Source: Caulobacter ginsengisoli (GTDB lineage: Bacteria > Pseudomonadota > Alphaproteobacteria > Caulobacterales > Caulobacteraceae). From it: 64,000 nt of DNA. Every line of letters starts with the position of its first letter. Position 1 is the first letter of the stretch. The notes beneath the pieces are model-generated. The model saw only the letters and a list, made by a program, of their open reading frames with translations, was not told the origin of the DNA and did not search any database. The translations under genes were made by a program, and so were the position numbers. This document shows positions 16,478-25,876 of this stretch, piece by piece. The stretch covers positions 62,001 through 126,000 of the forward strand of contig NZ_JAUSVS010000001.1 in NCBI RefSeq assembly GCF_030814835.1, written 5' to 3'.

Positions 16478-19018
16478 ATGACGGCCAGATCCCGACCGCC
16501 TTTCGATTTCACCCGGCTGACGCCGCCTCCGATCGTCGCCCGTCCCGGTTTGAGCGAGGGCAACGCCGATGCCCCCGAGCCGCCGGCGGTGACCGACACC
16601 GACCTGGAGATCGTCGAGGCGCCCGTCCTCGAAATGCCCACCGTCGAGATGGCCGCAGACACGCAGTCGCCGCCGCCGGCGATGACCCAGCGCCCCGCGG
16701 CCGAGCCGCCGTCGACCCCCGCCGTCATCACCCAGCCGCCCACGGCCCTGGCCAGCGACAAGGGCCCCGCCTTCTGGCCGATCCTGATCGCCGCGCTGAT
16801 CTTCTCGGCCGTCTGGCCGGTCGCGCCCCTGGCGTTTGCCTACGGCTATATCCACAACGTCGCTCCGCTGACCGAGACCCCGGTCGCCTGGATGGTGTTC
16901 GGGCTGCTGGTCGTGGGGCCGCTGCTTCTGGTCTGGATCTCGGCCTACACCCTGCACCAGAGCCGCAAGCTGGCGGCCGAAGTGCGCCGCAGCCGCGATG
17001 TCGCCACGCGCATGCTGGGTCCCGCAGCCCTGGCCGCCGCCGAGGCCGGCTCGGCCGTCGAGGCCATCCAGGGCCGCATCAACGCCGCCGCCGCCTCGGC
17101 CAAGGACGCCCGCGACACCATGCTGGCCCTCAACCAGTCGATGGCCGAGGAAACCGAGAAGCTCAGCGAGACCGCCGCCAGCGCCGCCCGCAGCGCCCGC
17201 CAGCTCAGCGGGGAACTGGCCCGCGAGCGCGAGTCGCTGGAGATCATGGGCCAGACCCTGGACGCCAGCTCGGCCGCCGTCGAGGACGCCATCACCCGCC
17301 AGGCCCGCATGGTCGCCGAGGCCTCCGACCTGGCCGAAACCCAGCTGCGTGAAGCCGAGGCCGCCCTGACCGCCCGCGCCGCCGACCTGGCCGCCGCCGC
17401 CGGCGAGGCCAGCGACGCCGCCCGCGTCGCCGCCGAGGACCTGTCCCGCCAGATCGGCCGCCTCGAGACGGCCGGGATCGGGGTCGGCGACCAGATGCGT
17501 CTGGTCGAGGAGGGCCTGACCGAACAGCGCGCCTCGCTGGTCACCGCAGCCCACGCCATCCGCGCCGACCAGGAGGACTTCGCCGCCCAGGCCGAGACCC
17601 GCGCGGCCCAGCTGGCCGAATACATGACCGCGGCCACCAACAGCGCCACTGACCTTTCCGAGAAGTCGACCCGCAGCGCCGAGATGCTGCGCCAGCTGAT
17701 CGGCGACGCCGCCACGCGGCTGGGCGAAATCACCGCCGCGGCCCAGGCCGAGCGCGAGTCCATCGCCCGCCAGACCGCCGAGAGCCTGGGCAAGGTCGCC
17801 GACATCGCCAGCCAGGAGCGCTCGGCGCTCGAAGCCGAGATGAAGGCCTCCATCGACGCCCTGGCCGGCTCGGCCGAGGCCGCCCGCAGCGCCGCCGAGG
17901 GCCATGCCCAGGCCGCCCAGGGCCGGGTCGACCAGCTCAACGAGGCCGCCTTCGCCGCCCACCAGAAGGCCGACGCCATCTTCGAGGCCCGGCTGAACGA
18001 CGCCCGCGAACTGATCGAGCAGTCGGCCCAGATGGTCGAACAGGCCGGCTCGCGCGCCGCTCAGCGGCTGGAGGAAAGCGTCGCCGCCGTGTCCGCCACG
18101 CTGAGCGGGCTGGAAAAGATGCTGACCGAGGTCGAGAGCCGCACCGACAGCCTGCCGGCCCAGGCCCAGGGCCGGGTCGAGGCGATCAAGGACTCGGTCG
18201 AGCGCGGCATCGACGAGCTGATGGACGCCGCCCGCCGCACCGCCGAGGAAACCCAGGCCATCGACTCGGCCTTCCAGGAGCGGGTGCGCCGCAACTACGA
18301 CATGCTCAGCGAAGCCGCCCGCCTGATGGGCGCGGTGGCCGGCGGGGCGAGCAGCGCCGCGCCCGCCATCCGGCGCGAGGCGCCCGAGCCACGCGTGTCC
18401 GAGCATCGCGGCCCTGAACATCGTGGAATGGAGGCCCTGGTCTCGCCGGTTCGCGAGCCGACCACCCGCCAGCGCCTGCGCCTGACCCCGACGGCCACCG
18501 ACGAGGAGTTCCGCAGCGTGTTCGACGCCGCCGGGGGCCGCGAACCGGCGGCTCCTCCGGCCGCGCGTGACGCCGCGCCGGCCGCCGGCCCCGCCACCAT
18601 CGGCGACGCCTGGAGCTGGAAGGACCTGCTGCAGACCATCGACGACACCCCCGACGACGCCGAGGGCCTGGCCGAACGGCTGGTCGCCGAGATCGAGGCC
18701 ATGGGCATCGACCCCATCGCCCTGCTGCCCAAGCCCAAGATCGACGAGATCGCCGCCGCCGTGCAGACCCGCGACGGCCGCGGCGCCCGCGAAGTGGTCA
18801 AGCGCCTGGCCCCCGCCGCCATCCGCCGCCTGGTGAGACGCCTGTTCTCCGACGCCGCCCTGCGCGGCCAGGCGGAACGCTATCTGCGCCGGTTCACCGG
18901 GATGCTGGACGAGGCGGCCGAGCGGGATCGCGGCGGGCTGCTGGTGGCGGCGCTGCTGTCGTCGGACGGGGGCAGGGCGTATCTGCTGCTCGACGCGGCG
19001 GCCGGGGATTTAGCTTAG
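16478..19018 (+). CDS. tipN: TipN-like polarity protein (two membrane helices plus long coiled coil)
   Basis: The 846-residue product has a Pro-rich N-terminal region (1-95), two membrane helices (about 98-125 and 135-158) and a very long Ala/Glu/Arg-rich coiled coil (about 160-640). A proline-rich hinge follows, then a C-terminal helical domain (about 700-846) with MGIDPIALLPKPK. This is the architecture of TipN, the Caulobacter new-pole marker that orients the division axis, places the flagellum and helps ParA-driven chromosome segregation. Context supports it: from memory, C. crescentus tipN also lies next to the uronate cluster ending in ppc. Coiled coils align poorly, so the name rests on architecture and neighbourhood. 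Confidence 0.72.
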   Translation: MTARSRPPFDFTRLTPPPIVARPGLSEGNADAPEPPAVTDTDLEIVEAPVLEMPTVEMAADTQSPPPAMTQRPAAEPPSTPAVITQPPTALASDKGPAFWPILIAALIFSAVWPVAPLAFAYGYIHNVAPLTETPVAWMVFGLLVVGPLLLVWISAYTLHQSRKLAAEVRRSRDVATRMLGPAALAAAEAGSAVEAIQGRINAAAASAKDARDTMLALNQSMAEETEKLSETAASAARSARQLSGELARERESLEIMGQTLDASSAAVEDAITRQARMVAEASDLAETQLREAEAALTARAADLAAAAGEASDAARVAAEDLSRQIGRLETAGIGVGDQMRLVEEGLTEQRASLVTAAHAIRADQEDFAAQAETRAAQLAEYMTAATNSATDLSEKSTRSAEMLRQLIGDAATRLGEITAAAQAERESIARQTAESLGKVADIASQERSALEAEMKASIDALAGSAEAARSAAEGHAQAAQGRVDQLNEAAFAAHQKADAIFEARLNDARELIEQSAQMVEQAGSRAAQRLEESVAAVSATLSGLEKMLTEVESRTDSLPAQAQGRVEAIKDSVERGIDELMDAARRTAEETQAIDSAFQERVRRNYDMLSEAARLMGAVAGGASSAAPAIRREAPEPRVSEHRGPEHRGMEALVSPVREPTTRQRLRLTPTATDEEFRSVFDAAGGREPAAPPAARDAAPAAGPATIGDAWSWKDLLQTIDDTPDDAEGLAERLVAEIEAMGIDPIALLPKPKIDEIAAAVQTRDGRGAREVVKRLAPAAIRRLVRRLFSDAALRGQAERYLRRFTGMLDEAAERDRGGLLVAALLSSDGGRAYLLLDAAAGDLA

Positions 19019-19480
19019 ATCGACCCGCGTCTCCCGCCGGGCTTCCAGCCAGGCGAGGTGCCTGCCGTGCAGCGCTTTCTCAGGCCCGTGGGCTTTGGCG
19101 TGCAGTGATCGGATATCCTGGATGTGACGATCCAGTTCCGAAAGCGACCAGGCGTCGGCGGTGGCCTCGAGTCCTTCTCCCAACCGCCGTCGCTCGAGTG
19201 GCCAGAGCGCCAGCGGCGTCAGCAGAATGATCGCGCATACGACAAGGCCGCAAATGATGGCGAGCAGCAGCAAAGCTGGCCAGTGCTGGCCCAGCCCGCC
19301 TTGAGACGTTTGAGGCGAAAGCATGATCCGCAGGACGCCGAGGCCCGCGAAGGCGCCACCGGAGAAGAGCCCGATGCGAAGCACGGCCCGCACGTCGATT
19401 GGATTTCTCACGTCGACCGGAACGGGCACGGGGTCGCCCCGCTTTCCGACGGCCGTCATCCAATAGTCTTGCAGGTTCAT
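19010..19480 (-). CDS. membrane protein of unknown function, 156 aa
   Basis: Two hydrophobic segments are visible (about residues 33-52 and 68-93), with a soluble C-terminal part rich in His and Arg that looks helical (SELDRHIQDIRSLHAKAHG). I do not recognise the family. It runs tail to tail into the TipN-like gene, overlapping it by nine bases. The start has only a weak ribosome binding site. It is a plausible gene because the two membrane helices are regular and the frame fits the space. Confidence 0.6.
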   Translation of the reverse strand: MNLQDYWMTAVGKRGDPVPVPVDVRNPIDVRAVLRIGLFSGGAFAGLGVLRIMLSPQTSQGGLGQHWPALLLLAIICGLVVCAIILLTPLALWPLERRRLGEGLEATADAWSLSELDRHIQDIRSLHAKAHGPEKALHGRHLAWLEARRETRVDLS

Positions 19481-19576
19481 GGTCTGTCAGCGAGCTGCTA
19501 GCGACGGCCAGGAATGTGACATCTGCGGGTGAACGACTGCTTTCCGCACCCGCTGGAGCTTCGCTGATGCGTACGG

Positions 19577-20893
19577 CTAGGTGAGGCGGTCGTAGGCGGC
19601 TTCGACTGGCGCCTTGAGCGCGATGGCCAAGGCGGGCGGGAATACCGGTAGTTCCAGAAACCGCGCCACGCCGCCGGCCCGCCCCACCGTCGCCAACGTC
19701 TCGGCCAGCGGATCGACAATCGCCACGCCGGCCCGCGCCTGCCGCTCGATGAACCTCATCCAGCCGGCGAGTGGGCGGCACAGGCGTTCGACCGGTCGGC
19801 CGGCCAACAGGGCGTCATGAGCCGTCGCCAGCAGCCGAATCGGCAGCTTCTGCGAGCCGTCCCAGGCGATCTGGCTGAGCCTGTGGCGGATGGCCCGGTT
19901 GCGGAAGCGTTTCAGGATGGCGTCGATGTAGGGACCCTGGTCGCCTGGCAGGGTGGGGGCGATGTCCTGGCGCATCAGGGTTTCGATGAAGCCGGCGAGG
20001 TCCGGGTCGGCCATGGCCTCGGCGACCGTCTCGTGGCCGCGCAGCAGGCCCAGATAGGCGAGGCTGGAATGGGCTCCGTTGAGCAGCCGCAGCTTGGCCT
20101 GCTCGAAGGCGGCGACGTCGGGGGTCAGGGTGACGCCGACACTGGCCAGGTCGGGGCCTCCGGACGGCAGGATGTCCTCGACCACCCACTGGGTGAAGGC
20201 TTCGCGCTGGATGGGCCAGGCGTCTTCCAGGCCGGTCGCCTCCAGGACGCGGGCCTTGAGGGCCTGGTCGGTGGCGGGGGTGATGCTGTCGACCATCGAG
20301 CAGGGGAAGACCACCTCGCCGGCGATCCAGGCGGCGAGGTCCGGGTCGCGGCTGGCGGCGAGGGCGATGACGGCGGCGCGCAGCCTGTGTCCGTTGTCTG
20401 GGAGATTGTCGCACGACAGCACGGCGAGGGGTTCGAAGCCCGCCTCGCGCCGGCGCCTCAGACCTTCGACCAGCCAACGGATCGCGCTGGCGGGCAGGTC
20501 GGGGTGGCCCAGGTCCAGCGTACCGTCGGGTTTGAGGCAGTAGCCCTTCTCCGTGATGGTCAGGGTCACCAGCTTGAGCTCGGGCGCGGCAAGACGGACG
20601 GGGTCGGGCGCGACCAGCCGCTCGCGATGGGCGCCGATGACGCGGAAGGCCGTCTGCTCGTCCAGGGTGGCCAGGGTGTAGAGGCCATCCTGCGGGTCCA
20701 GCGCCCGCTTGAGGTCGCCGCTGCGCAGGGAAACGGCGCTGATCGCCCACCTCGGGTCATGGGCCAGCAGGCGGTCGAAATAGTCGGCCTGGTGGGCGCG
20801 GTGGAAGGCGCCGGGGCCGATGTGCAGGACGCCGATGCTTGTCGCCTCGCGATCATAGGCCAGGGGCGGGGCGGTGGCCGCGTTCAGCCTCAC
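19577..20893 (-). CDS. uxaB: hexuronate reductase (mannitol dehydrogenase family; UxaB/UxuB type)
   Basis: This NAD(H)-dependent enzyme reduces fructuronate to mannonate or tagaturonate to altronate. The 438-residue product has an N-terminal nucleotide-binding start (GVLHIGPGAFHRAHQ, residues 21-35). The long-chain mannitol dehydrogenase active-site signature K-x4-N-x2-H is present at Lys267, Asn272 and His275, with KGYCL at 116-120. Both enzymes belong to this family. The N-terminus is UxuB-like, while the adjacent altronate dehydratase favours the UxaB reaction, so the symbol is inferred from context. Its start overlaps the uxaA stop, so the two form one minus-strand operon. Confidence 0.82.
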   Translation of the reverse strand: MRLNAATAPPLAYDREATSIGVLHIGPGAFHRAHQADYFDRLLAHDPRWAISAVSLRSGDLKRALDPQDGLYTLATLDEQTAFRVIGAHRERLVAPDPVRLAAPELKLVTLTITEKGYCLKPDGTLDLGHPDLPASAIRWLVEGLRRRREAGFEPLAVLSCDNLPDNGHRLRAAVIALAASRDPDLAAWIAGEVVFPCSMVDSITPATDQALKARVLEATGLEDAWPIQREAFTQWVVEDILPSGGPDLASVGVTLTPDVAAFEQAKLRLLNGAHSSLAYLGLLRGHETVAEAMADPDLAGFIETLMRQDIAPTLPGDQGPYIDAILKRFRNRAIRHRLSQIAWDGSQKLPIRLLATAHDALLAGRPVERLCRPLAGWMRFIERQARAGVAIVDPLAETLATVGRAGGVARFLELPVFPPALAIALKAPVEAAYDRLT

Positions 20894-22365
20894 AGGGTGA
20901 CGCCGGTCTTCCAGATGGCCATCTCGCGCTCGCCGTTCTGTTCGGCGCGGGTCGGCTGGCCCGAGGCGGTGGCCAGGACCAGGGCCATGAGGTCGTCGGC
21001 GGCCTGGTCCATCGTGCGGTCCTCGAGCACCACCCCGGCGTCGAAATCGATCCAGCGCGGTTTGCGGGCGGCCAGGTCGCTGTTGGTGGCGATCTTCAGG
21101 GTGGGGGCGGGGAAGCCGAGCGGCGTGCCCCGGCCGGTGGTGAACAGGATCACGGTCGCCCCCGCCGCCGCCAGGGCGGTGGAGGAGACGGCGTCGTTGC
21201 CGGGGGCTTCGAGCAGGGCCAGGCCGGGGCCGTGGGTGCGCTCGCCATAGGCCAGCACCTGTGCCAGCGGGGCGTGGCCCGCCTTCTGCACCGCGCCCAG
21301 CGACTTTTCCTCCAGGGTGGTGACGCCGCCGGCGATGTTGCCGGGCGAGGGGTTTTCCGAGACCGGCTCGCCGTGGTCGATGAAGTAGCGCTTGAAGCCA
21401 TTGACGAGGCTGACCGTCGCCTCGAACACCGCCGGGCTGGTGGCGCGGGCCATCAGCAGGCGCTCAGCCCCGAACACCTCGGGGATTTCGGTGAGGATGG
21501 ACGTGCCGCCGCCGTCCGAGACCTTGTCGGCTATGCGGCCGACCAGGGGGTTGGCGGTCAGGCCGGAAAAGCCGTCCGAGCCGCCGCATTTGAGGCCGAT
21601 GACCAGGTCGGAGACGGGGCAGGGGACGCGGCTGTCCCGCTCGGCGATCTCGACCAGGGCCTCGACGGCGGCGAGGCCGGCCTCGATCTCGTCTTCCTCA
21701 CCCTGGGCCGTAAAAGACCGCAGCCGGCTGGGGTCGATGCCCGGGGCGGCGGCCAGCAGGGCGTCCAGTTGGTTGGACTCGCAGCCCAGACCGACGATCA
21801 GCACCCCGCCGGCATTGGGGTGCGAGGCCAGGGCGCCCAGCAGCTTGCGGGTGTGGCCCAGGTCGTCGCCCAGCTGCGAGCAGCCGAAGGGATGGGTGAA
21901 GGCGTGCACGCCCTCGACCCGGCCGGCGAACTGCCGGTTCGCCGCCTCGGCGATGCGGCGGACGGTGTGGGCGACGCATCCAACGGTGCAGAGGATCCAG
22001 ATCTCGTTGCGCGTCCCGACCCGGCCGTCGGTGCGGCGGTAGCCCATGAAGCCTGGAGCCGGTGTCGCCGTAACTGGCGCGGGGAAGGTGGCCGGCGCTG
22101 CGTAGCCCTCCTCGCCGCCGAGGGCCGTGGCGAGGTTATGGCTGTGGACGTGCGAGCCGGCAGCGATGGCGGTGGTGGCCTTGCCGATCGGGTGGCCGTA
22201 TTTGCGCACCGCCTGGCCGGTGGGGAGGTCGCGGAGGGCGATCTTGTGGCCCTTGGGGATGGCGTCCAGCGCGGTCAGGTCGTCCACCGTCTCGCCCACC
22301 GCGATGTCGCGCAGGGCGACGGCCACGTCGTCGGCGGGGTCGATGCGGAGCAGGGCGCGGGCCAT
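20890..22365 (-). CDS. uxaA: altronate dehydratase
   Basis: UxaA dehydrates D-altronate to 2-keto-3-deoxygluconate in galacturonate catabolism. The 491-residue product has an N-terminal SAF domain (about 1-85, with GHKIALRDLPTGQAVRKYG and the metal-binding-like HVHSHN). The large altronate/galactarate dehydratase domain follows, with GYRRTDGRVGTRN, conserved cysteines (ILCTVGC and FGCSQLGDD), and GLKCGGSDGFSG. Length and domain order match E. coli UxaA. It diverges from the LacI-type regulator. A palindromic operator lies 24-36 bases upstream of its start codon and probably overlaps the promoter. Confidence 0.95.
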   Translation of the reverse strand: MARALLRIDPADDVAVALRDIAVGETVDDLTALDAIPKGHKIALRDLPTGQAVRKYGHPIGKATTAIAAGSHVHSHNLATALGGEEGYAAPATFPAPVTATPAPGFMGYRRTDGRVGTRNEIWILCTVGCVAHTVRRIAEAANRQFAGRVEGVHAFTHPFGCSQLGDDLGHTRKLLGALASHPNAGGVLIVGLGCESNQLDALLAAAPGIDPSRLRSFTAQGEEDEIEAGLAAVEALVEIAERDSRVPCPVSDLVIGLKCGGSDGFSGLTANPLVGRIADKVSDGGGTSILTEIPEVFGAERLLMARATSPAVFEATVSLVNGFKRYFIDHGEPVSENPSPGNIAGGVTTLEEKSLGAVQKAGHAPLAQVLAYGERTHGPGLALLEAPGNDAVSSTALAAAGATVILFTTGRGTPLGFPAPTLKIATNSDLAARKPRWIDFDAGVVLEDRTMDQAADDLMALVLATASGQPTRAEQNGEREMAIWKTGVTL

Positions 22366-22387
22366 GGCGCTCAGGGATGATCCCGCC

Positions 22388-22402
22388 GGACACCGGTGTC
22401 AA
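22388..22402. promoter_or_regulatory. LacI-family operator between uxaA and the regulator gene
   Basis: The perfect 12-bp palindrome GACACCGGTGTC at 22389-22400 has the central CCGG typical of LacI-family sites. On the minus strand it overlaps TTGACA (22402-22397), which could be the -35 box of the uxaA promoter, so a bound repressor would block polymerase. It also lies 60 bases upstream of the regulator gene, giving a way to control its own expression. Sites of the same sequence occur upstream of uxaC and twice before the pectate lyase and TonB receptor genes. Confidence 0.75.
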
Positions 22403-22459
22403 CGACCCAGCCGCCCACCGGTGGCGCGCCAGGGCGACGCAGGCTAAGAGGGTGAGGAC

Positions 22460-23527
22460 ATGACCGAACGCACGCCTCCGCAAGACGACGAGCCGCAGGC
22501 CGAAACCGGTTTCGGCCGCCGCCGCCCGACCATCAACGACATCGCCCGCCTGGCCGGGGTCTCCAAGAAGACCGTCTCGCGGGTCATCAACGCCTCGCCC
22601 TTCGTGCAGCAGGAAACCCGCGACCGCATCCAGCAGGTCATCGCCGAGACGGGGTATGTGCCCGACCCCCAGGCCCGGGGGCTGGCCTTCCGCCGCTCGT
22701 TCCTGATCGGCCTAGTCTACGACAATCCCAACCCCCAGTACGTCGTGAACATGCAGCTGGGTCTGCTGGACGGCATGCGCGGTTCGGGCTTCGAGCTGGT
22801 GGTGCATCCCTGCGAGCGTTCGAGTCCCTCGTTCCTGGCCGACATCCGCGCCTTCGTCGAACGCCAGAAGCTGTTCGGCGTGGTGCTGACCCCGTCGGTC
22901 TCGGAGGACGAACGGGTCGCCTCGCTGCTGGAAGAGATCGGTTGCGAATACGTCCGTGTCGCCTCGGTGTCGCTGGACAGCCCCGCCCATATGATCGTGA
23001 CCCAGGACCGGGTCGGCGGGGTGCAGGCGGCGGACTACCTGGTCAGCCTCGGCCACCGCCGCATGGCCCACATCAGTGGCCCGGCGACCTTCCGCTCCTC
23101 GCACGAGCGGCGCGGCGGGTTCGAGGACGGGCTGGCGGGCCATGGGCTGAAGCTGGAGGACGGCTACAGCCGGGAAGGCGCCTACACCTTCGAGTCGGGG
23201 ATCGAGATCGGCGGCCAACTGCTGGCCCTCTCGCCCAAGCCGACCGCCATCTTCGCCGGCAATGACGAGATGGCCGCGGGCGTGCTGCATGCCGCGCGGC
23301 AGGCGGGGCTGCGGGTGCCCGAGGACCTGACCGTGGTCGGGTTCGACGACTTCCAGATCGCCTCGCGGGTCTGGCCGGCGCTGACGACCGTGCGGGCGCC
23401 GACGCGAGAGATCGGGCGGCTGGCCGGGGAGCGCATCCTGGGCAAGGAAGACGCCAAGGCCAATCCGGAGGATCGGGCGCCCAAGCTGGTGGTGCGGGAT
23501 TCGTCGGGGCCGGCGCCGCAAACCTAG
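22460..23527 (+). CDS. LacI-family transcriptional regulator of uronate genes
   Basis: The 355-residue product has an N-terminal LacI helix-turn-helix (about residues 25-45, INDIARLAGVSKKTVSRVIN). The hinge reads DPQARGLAFRRS, and a periplasmic-binding-protein-like effector domain follows, ending in FDDFQIASRVWPALTTVRAP. Its place between uxaA-uxaB and uxaC-kduI-kduD, next to matching palindromic operators, suggests a repressor relieved by a uronate intermediate such as 2-keto-3-deoxygluconate; the effector is inference. Known regulators of this role are called UxuR or KdgR in various bacteria. It starts at ATG 22460 with GAGG upstream. Confidence 0.93.
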   Translation: MTERTPPQDDEPQAETGFGRRRPTINDIARLAGVSKKTVSRVINASPFVQQETRDRIQQVIAETGYVPDPQARGLAFRRSFLIGLVYDNPNPQYVVNMQLGLLDGMRGSGFELVVHPCERSSPSFLADIRAFVERQKLFGVVLTPSVSEDERVASLLEEIGCEYVRVASVSLDSPAHMIVTQDRVGGVQAADYLVSLGHRRMAHISGPATFRSSHERRGGFEDGLAGHGLKLEDGYSREGAYTFESGIEIGGQLLALSPKPTAIFAGNDEMAAGVLHAARQAGLRVPEDLTVVGFDDFQIASRVWPALTTVRAPTREIGRLAGERILGKEDAKANPEDRAPKLVVRDSSGPAPQT

Positions 23528-23564
23528 CCGCTACACGGCTTTGGAAATCGAGTTGCCTCGCCTC

Positions 23565-23579
23565 ATGACACCGGTTACC
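23565..23579. promoter_or_regulatory. LacI-family operator, imperfect, upstream of uxaC
   Basis: ATGACACCGGTTACC has an intact left half-site (TGACACC) and a degenerate right half (GGTTACC against GGTGTCA). It ends nine bases before the uxaC start codon, so it overlaps the likely transcription start or leader. It probably lets the LacI-type regulator control the plus-strand uxaC-kduI-kduD-ppc run more weakly than the perfect sites. Confidence 0.6.
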
Positions 23580-23588
23580 TAGTCGCCC

Positions 23589-25001
23589 ATGCCCCGCCCG
23601 CTGCGCCAGCATCCGGACCGACTTTTCCCCGCCGAGCCGAATGCCCGGGCGGCGGCGCGGGAGCTTTATGCGAGCGTCAAAGCCCTGCCGATCCTCAGCC
23701 CGCACGGTCACACCGACCCGGCCTGGTTCGCGACCAACGAGGCCTTCGCCGACCCGACCGACCTGCTGCTGGCCCCGGATCACTATCTCTACCGGATGCT
23801 CTACAGCCAGGGTGTGTCGCTCGAGCGCCTGCGGGTTCCGGCCCATGGCGGCGTGGCGATGGGTGATCCGCGCGAGGCCTGGCGCACGCTCGCCGGCCAT
23901 ATGTATCTGTTCCGGGGCACGCCCTCGGCCCTGTGGCTGACCCACGTCTTCACCGAGGTGTTCGGCCTCGACGTCGCCCTGAGCGGCGAGACCGCCGACC
24001 TCTACTACGACACCATCGCCCAGGCCCTCGCCACTGACGCCTTCCGCCCCCGCGCCCTGTTCGAGCGGTTCAATATCGAGGTGCTGGCCACCACCGAGAG
24101 CCCGGCCGACAGTCTCAATCACCATCACGCCATCCGTGACAGCGGCTGGAAGGGCAGAGTGATCACCGCCTATCGCCCCGACCCGGTGATCGACGCCGAG
24201 CATGAGGCCTTCGGGGCTTCGCTGGAGCGGTTCGCCGAGCTGACCGGGCAGGATGTCTATGACTGGGCCGGCTATCTGGAGGCCCACCGCATCCGCCGCG
24301 CCGCCTTCGCCGAGGCGGGGGCGACCTCGACCGACCATGGCCATCCCACCGCCGCCACGGCCGACCTGTCGCCGACCGACGCCGAGGCGCTGTTCCGGGA
24401 CCTGATCGCCGGCGACGTGACGCCCGAGAAGGCCGAGCTATTCCGCGCCCAGATGCTGACCGAGATGGCGGCGATGAGCCTGGACGACGGGCTGGTGATG
24501 CAGATCCATCCCGGCTCGTTCCGCAACCACAATCGCCTGCTGTTCGAGGGCTATGGCCGCGATAAGGGCGCCGATATCCCGACGCGGACCGACTATGTCA
24601 GTGCGCTCAAGCCCCTGCTGGACCGGTTCGGCAACGACCCGCGGCTGTCGGTCATCGTCTTCACACTCGACGAGACCTCATACGCCCGCGAGCTGGCCCC
24701 GCTGGCCGGCCATTATCCGTGCCTGAAGCTGGGCCCCGCCTGGTGGTTCCACGACAGCCCCGAGGGCATGCGACGCTTCCGCGAGCAGACCACCGAGACG
24801 GCAGGCTTCTACAACACCGTCGGTTTCAACGACGATACCCGGGCCTTCCTCTCCATCCCGGCCCGCCACGATGTGGCCCGGCGGGTGGACTGCGCCTTCT
24901 TAGGGAAGCTCGTCGCCGAGCATCGCCTGGATATCGATGAGGCAGGCGAAGTCGCCGCCGACCTGGCCTACAACCTGCCCAAGCGGGCCTACAAACTCTA
25001 A
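23589..25001 (+). CDS. uxaC: uronate isomerase
   Basis: UxaC converts glucuronate to fructuronate and galacturonate to tagaturonate. The 470-residue product has the amidohydrolase-fold metal motif HGHTD (His39 and His41), VLATTESPADSLNHH in the middle, QIHPGSFRNHN, and the C-terminal GFNDDTRAFLSIPARHD signature. The length matches E. coli UxaC. It is the first gene of a plus-strand run continuing into kduI 21 bases later. An operator half-site precedes the start. The identification is firm. Confidence 0.97.
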   Translation: MPRPLRQHPDRLFPAEPNARAAARELYASVKALPILSPHGHTDPAWFATNEAFADPTDLLLAPDHYLYRMLYSQGVSLERLRVPAHGGVAMGDPREAWRTLAGHMYLFRGTPSALWLTHVFTEVFGLDVALSGETADLYYDTIAQALATDAFRPRALFERFNIEVLATTESPADSLNHHHAIRDSGWKGRVITAYRPDPVIDAEHEAFGASLERFAELTGQDVYDWAGYLEAHRIRRAAFAEAGATSTDHGHPTAATADLSPTDAEALFRDLIAGDVTPEKAELFRAQMLTEMAAMSLDDGLVMQIHPGSFRNHNRLLFEGYGRDKGADIPTRTDYVSALKPLLDRFGNDPRLSVIVFTLDETSYARELAPLAGHYPCLKLGPAWWFHDSPEGMRRFREQTTETAGFYNTVGFNDDTRAFLSIPARHDVARRVDCAFLGKLVAEHRLDIDEAGEVAADLAYNLPKRAYKL

Positions 25002-25022
25002 GAAGAAACGAGGGAGCGTCCG

Positions 25023-25868
25023 ATGTTCGAAAAGACCCTGCAGGCCACCCATCCGGACATGATGGACGGCGCCAGCAACGACCAGCTGCGCGACCGCTAC
25101 CTGATCCAGAACCTGTTCGTTCCCGGCAAGGTCAGCCTGACCTACAGCCACAACGAGCGCTTCGTCATCGGCGGCGCGGCGCCCACGACCGGGCCGGTCA
25201 AGCTGCCCGATCAGACCGAGCCGGCCTCGGCGGCGGGCCGTCCGTTTCTGGAGCGGCGCGAGGTCGGGATCATCAATGTCGGCGGGGCCGGCAAGGTGAC
25301 CGTTGACGGGACAGCCTATGACCTGGCCCCGCGCGACGGCCTCTATGTCGGCATGGGCGCCAAGGATGTGACGTTCGAGAGCAGCGACCCCGCCGCCCCG
25401 GCCAAGTTCTATTTGGCCTCGACCCCGGCCCATGCGGCCTATCCGGTCCAGAAGATCTCCATCGCCACCGCCAACCCGCTGCAGCGCGGGGCGCTTGAGA
25501 CCTCCAACCAGCGGACCATCTACCAGTATGTCATTCCGGGGATCTGCCAGTCGGCGCAGCTCTTGCTCGGCCTGACCATCCTGGAGACCGGCAGCGTCTG
25601 GAACACCATGCCGCCCCACCTGCATGACCGCCGCTCGGAGGTGTATTTCTATTTCGGGCTGGAGGGGGACCAGCGGGTCTTCCACTTCATGGGCGAGCCG
25701 GACAGCGCCCGCCACATCGTCGTCGCCAACGAGGAGGCGGTGGTCAGCCCGCCCTGGTCGATCCATATGGGATCGGGGACGCAGAACTACGCGTTCATCT
25801 GGGCGATGGGCGGGGAGAACCTCGACTACACCGACATGAACGTCCTCGACATCTGTCAGCTGAAATAG
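25023..25868 (+). CDS. kduI: 5-dehydro-4-deoxy-D-glucuronate isomerase
   Basis: KduI isomerises 4-deoxy-L-threo-5-hexosulose uronate, the unsaturated product of pectin lyases, to 3-deoxy-D-glycero-2,5-hexodiulosonate. The 281-residue cupin-type product has the zinc ligands in [10 protein letters not shown] (His199, His201, Glu206) and His248 in PWSIHMGSG. The family C-terminal [11 protein letters not shown] is also present. All positions agree with E. coli KduI shifted by three. It lies between uxaC and kduD and links pectate lyase products to the uronate pathway. Confidence 0.97.
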   Translation: MFEKTLQATHPDMMDGASNDQLRDRYLIQNLFVPGKVSLTYSHNERFVIGGAAPTTGPVKLPDQTEPASAAGRPFLERREVGIINVGGAGKVTVDGTAYDLAPRDGLYVGMGAKDVTFESSDPAAPAKFYLASTPAHAAYPVQKISIATANPLQRGALETSNQRTIYQYVIPGICQSAQLLLGLTILETGSVWNTMPPHLHDRRSEVYFYFGLEGDQRVFHFMGEPDSARHIVVANEEAVVSPPWSIHMGSGTQNYAFIWAMGGENLDYTDMNVLDICQLK

Positions 25869-25876
25869 GCGCCGGC

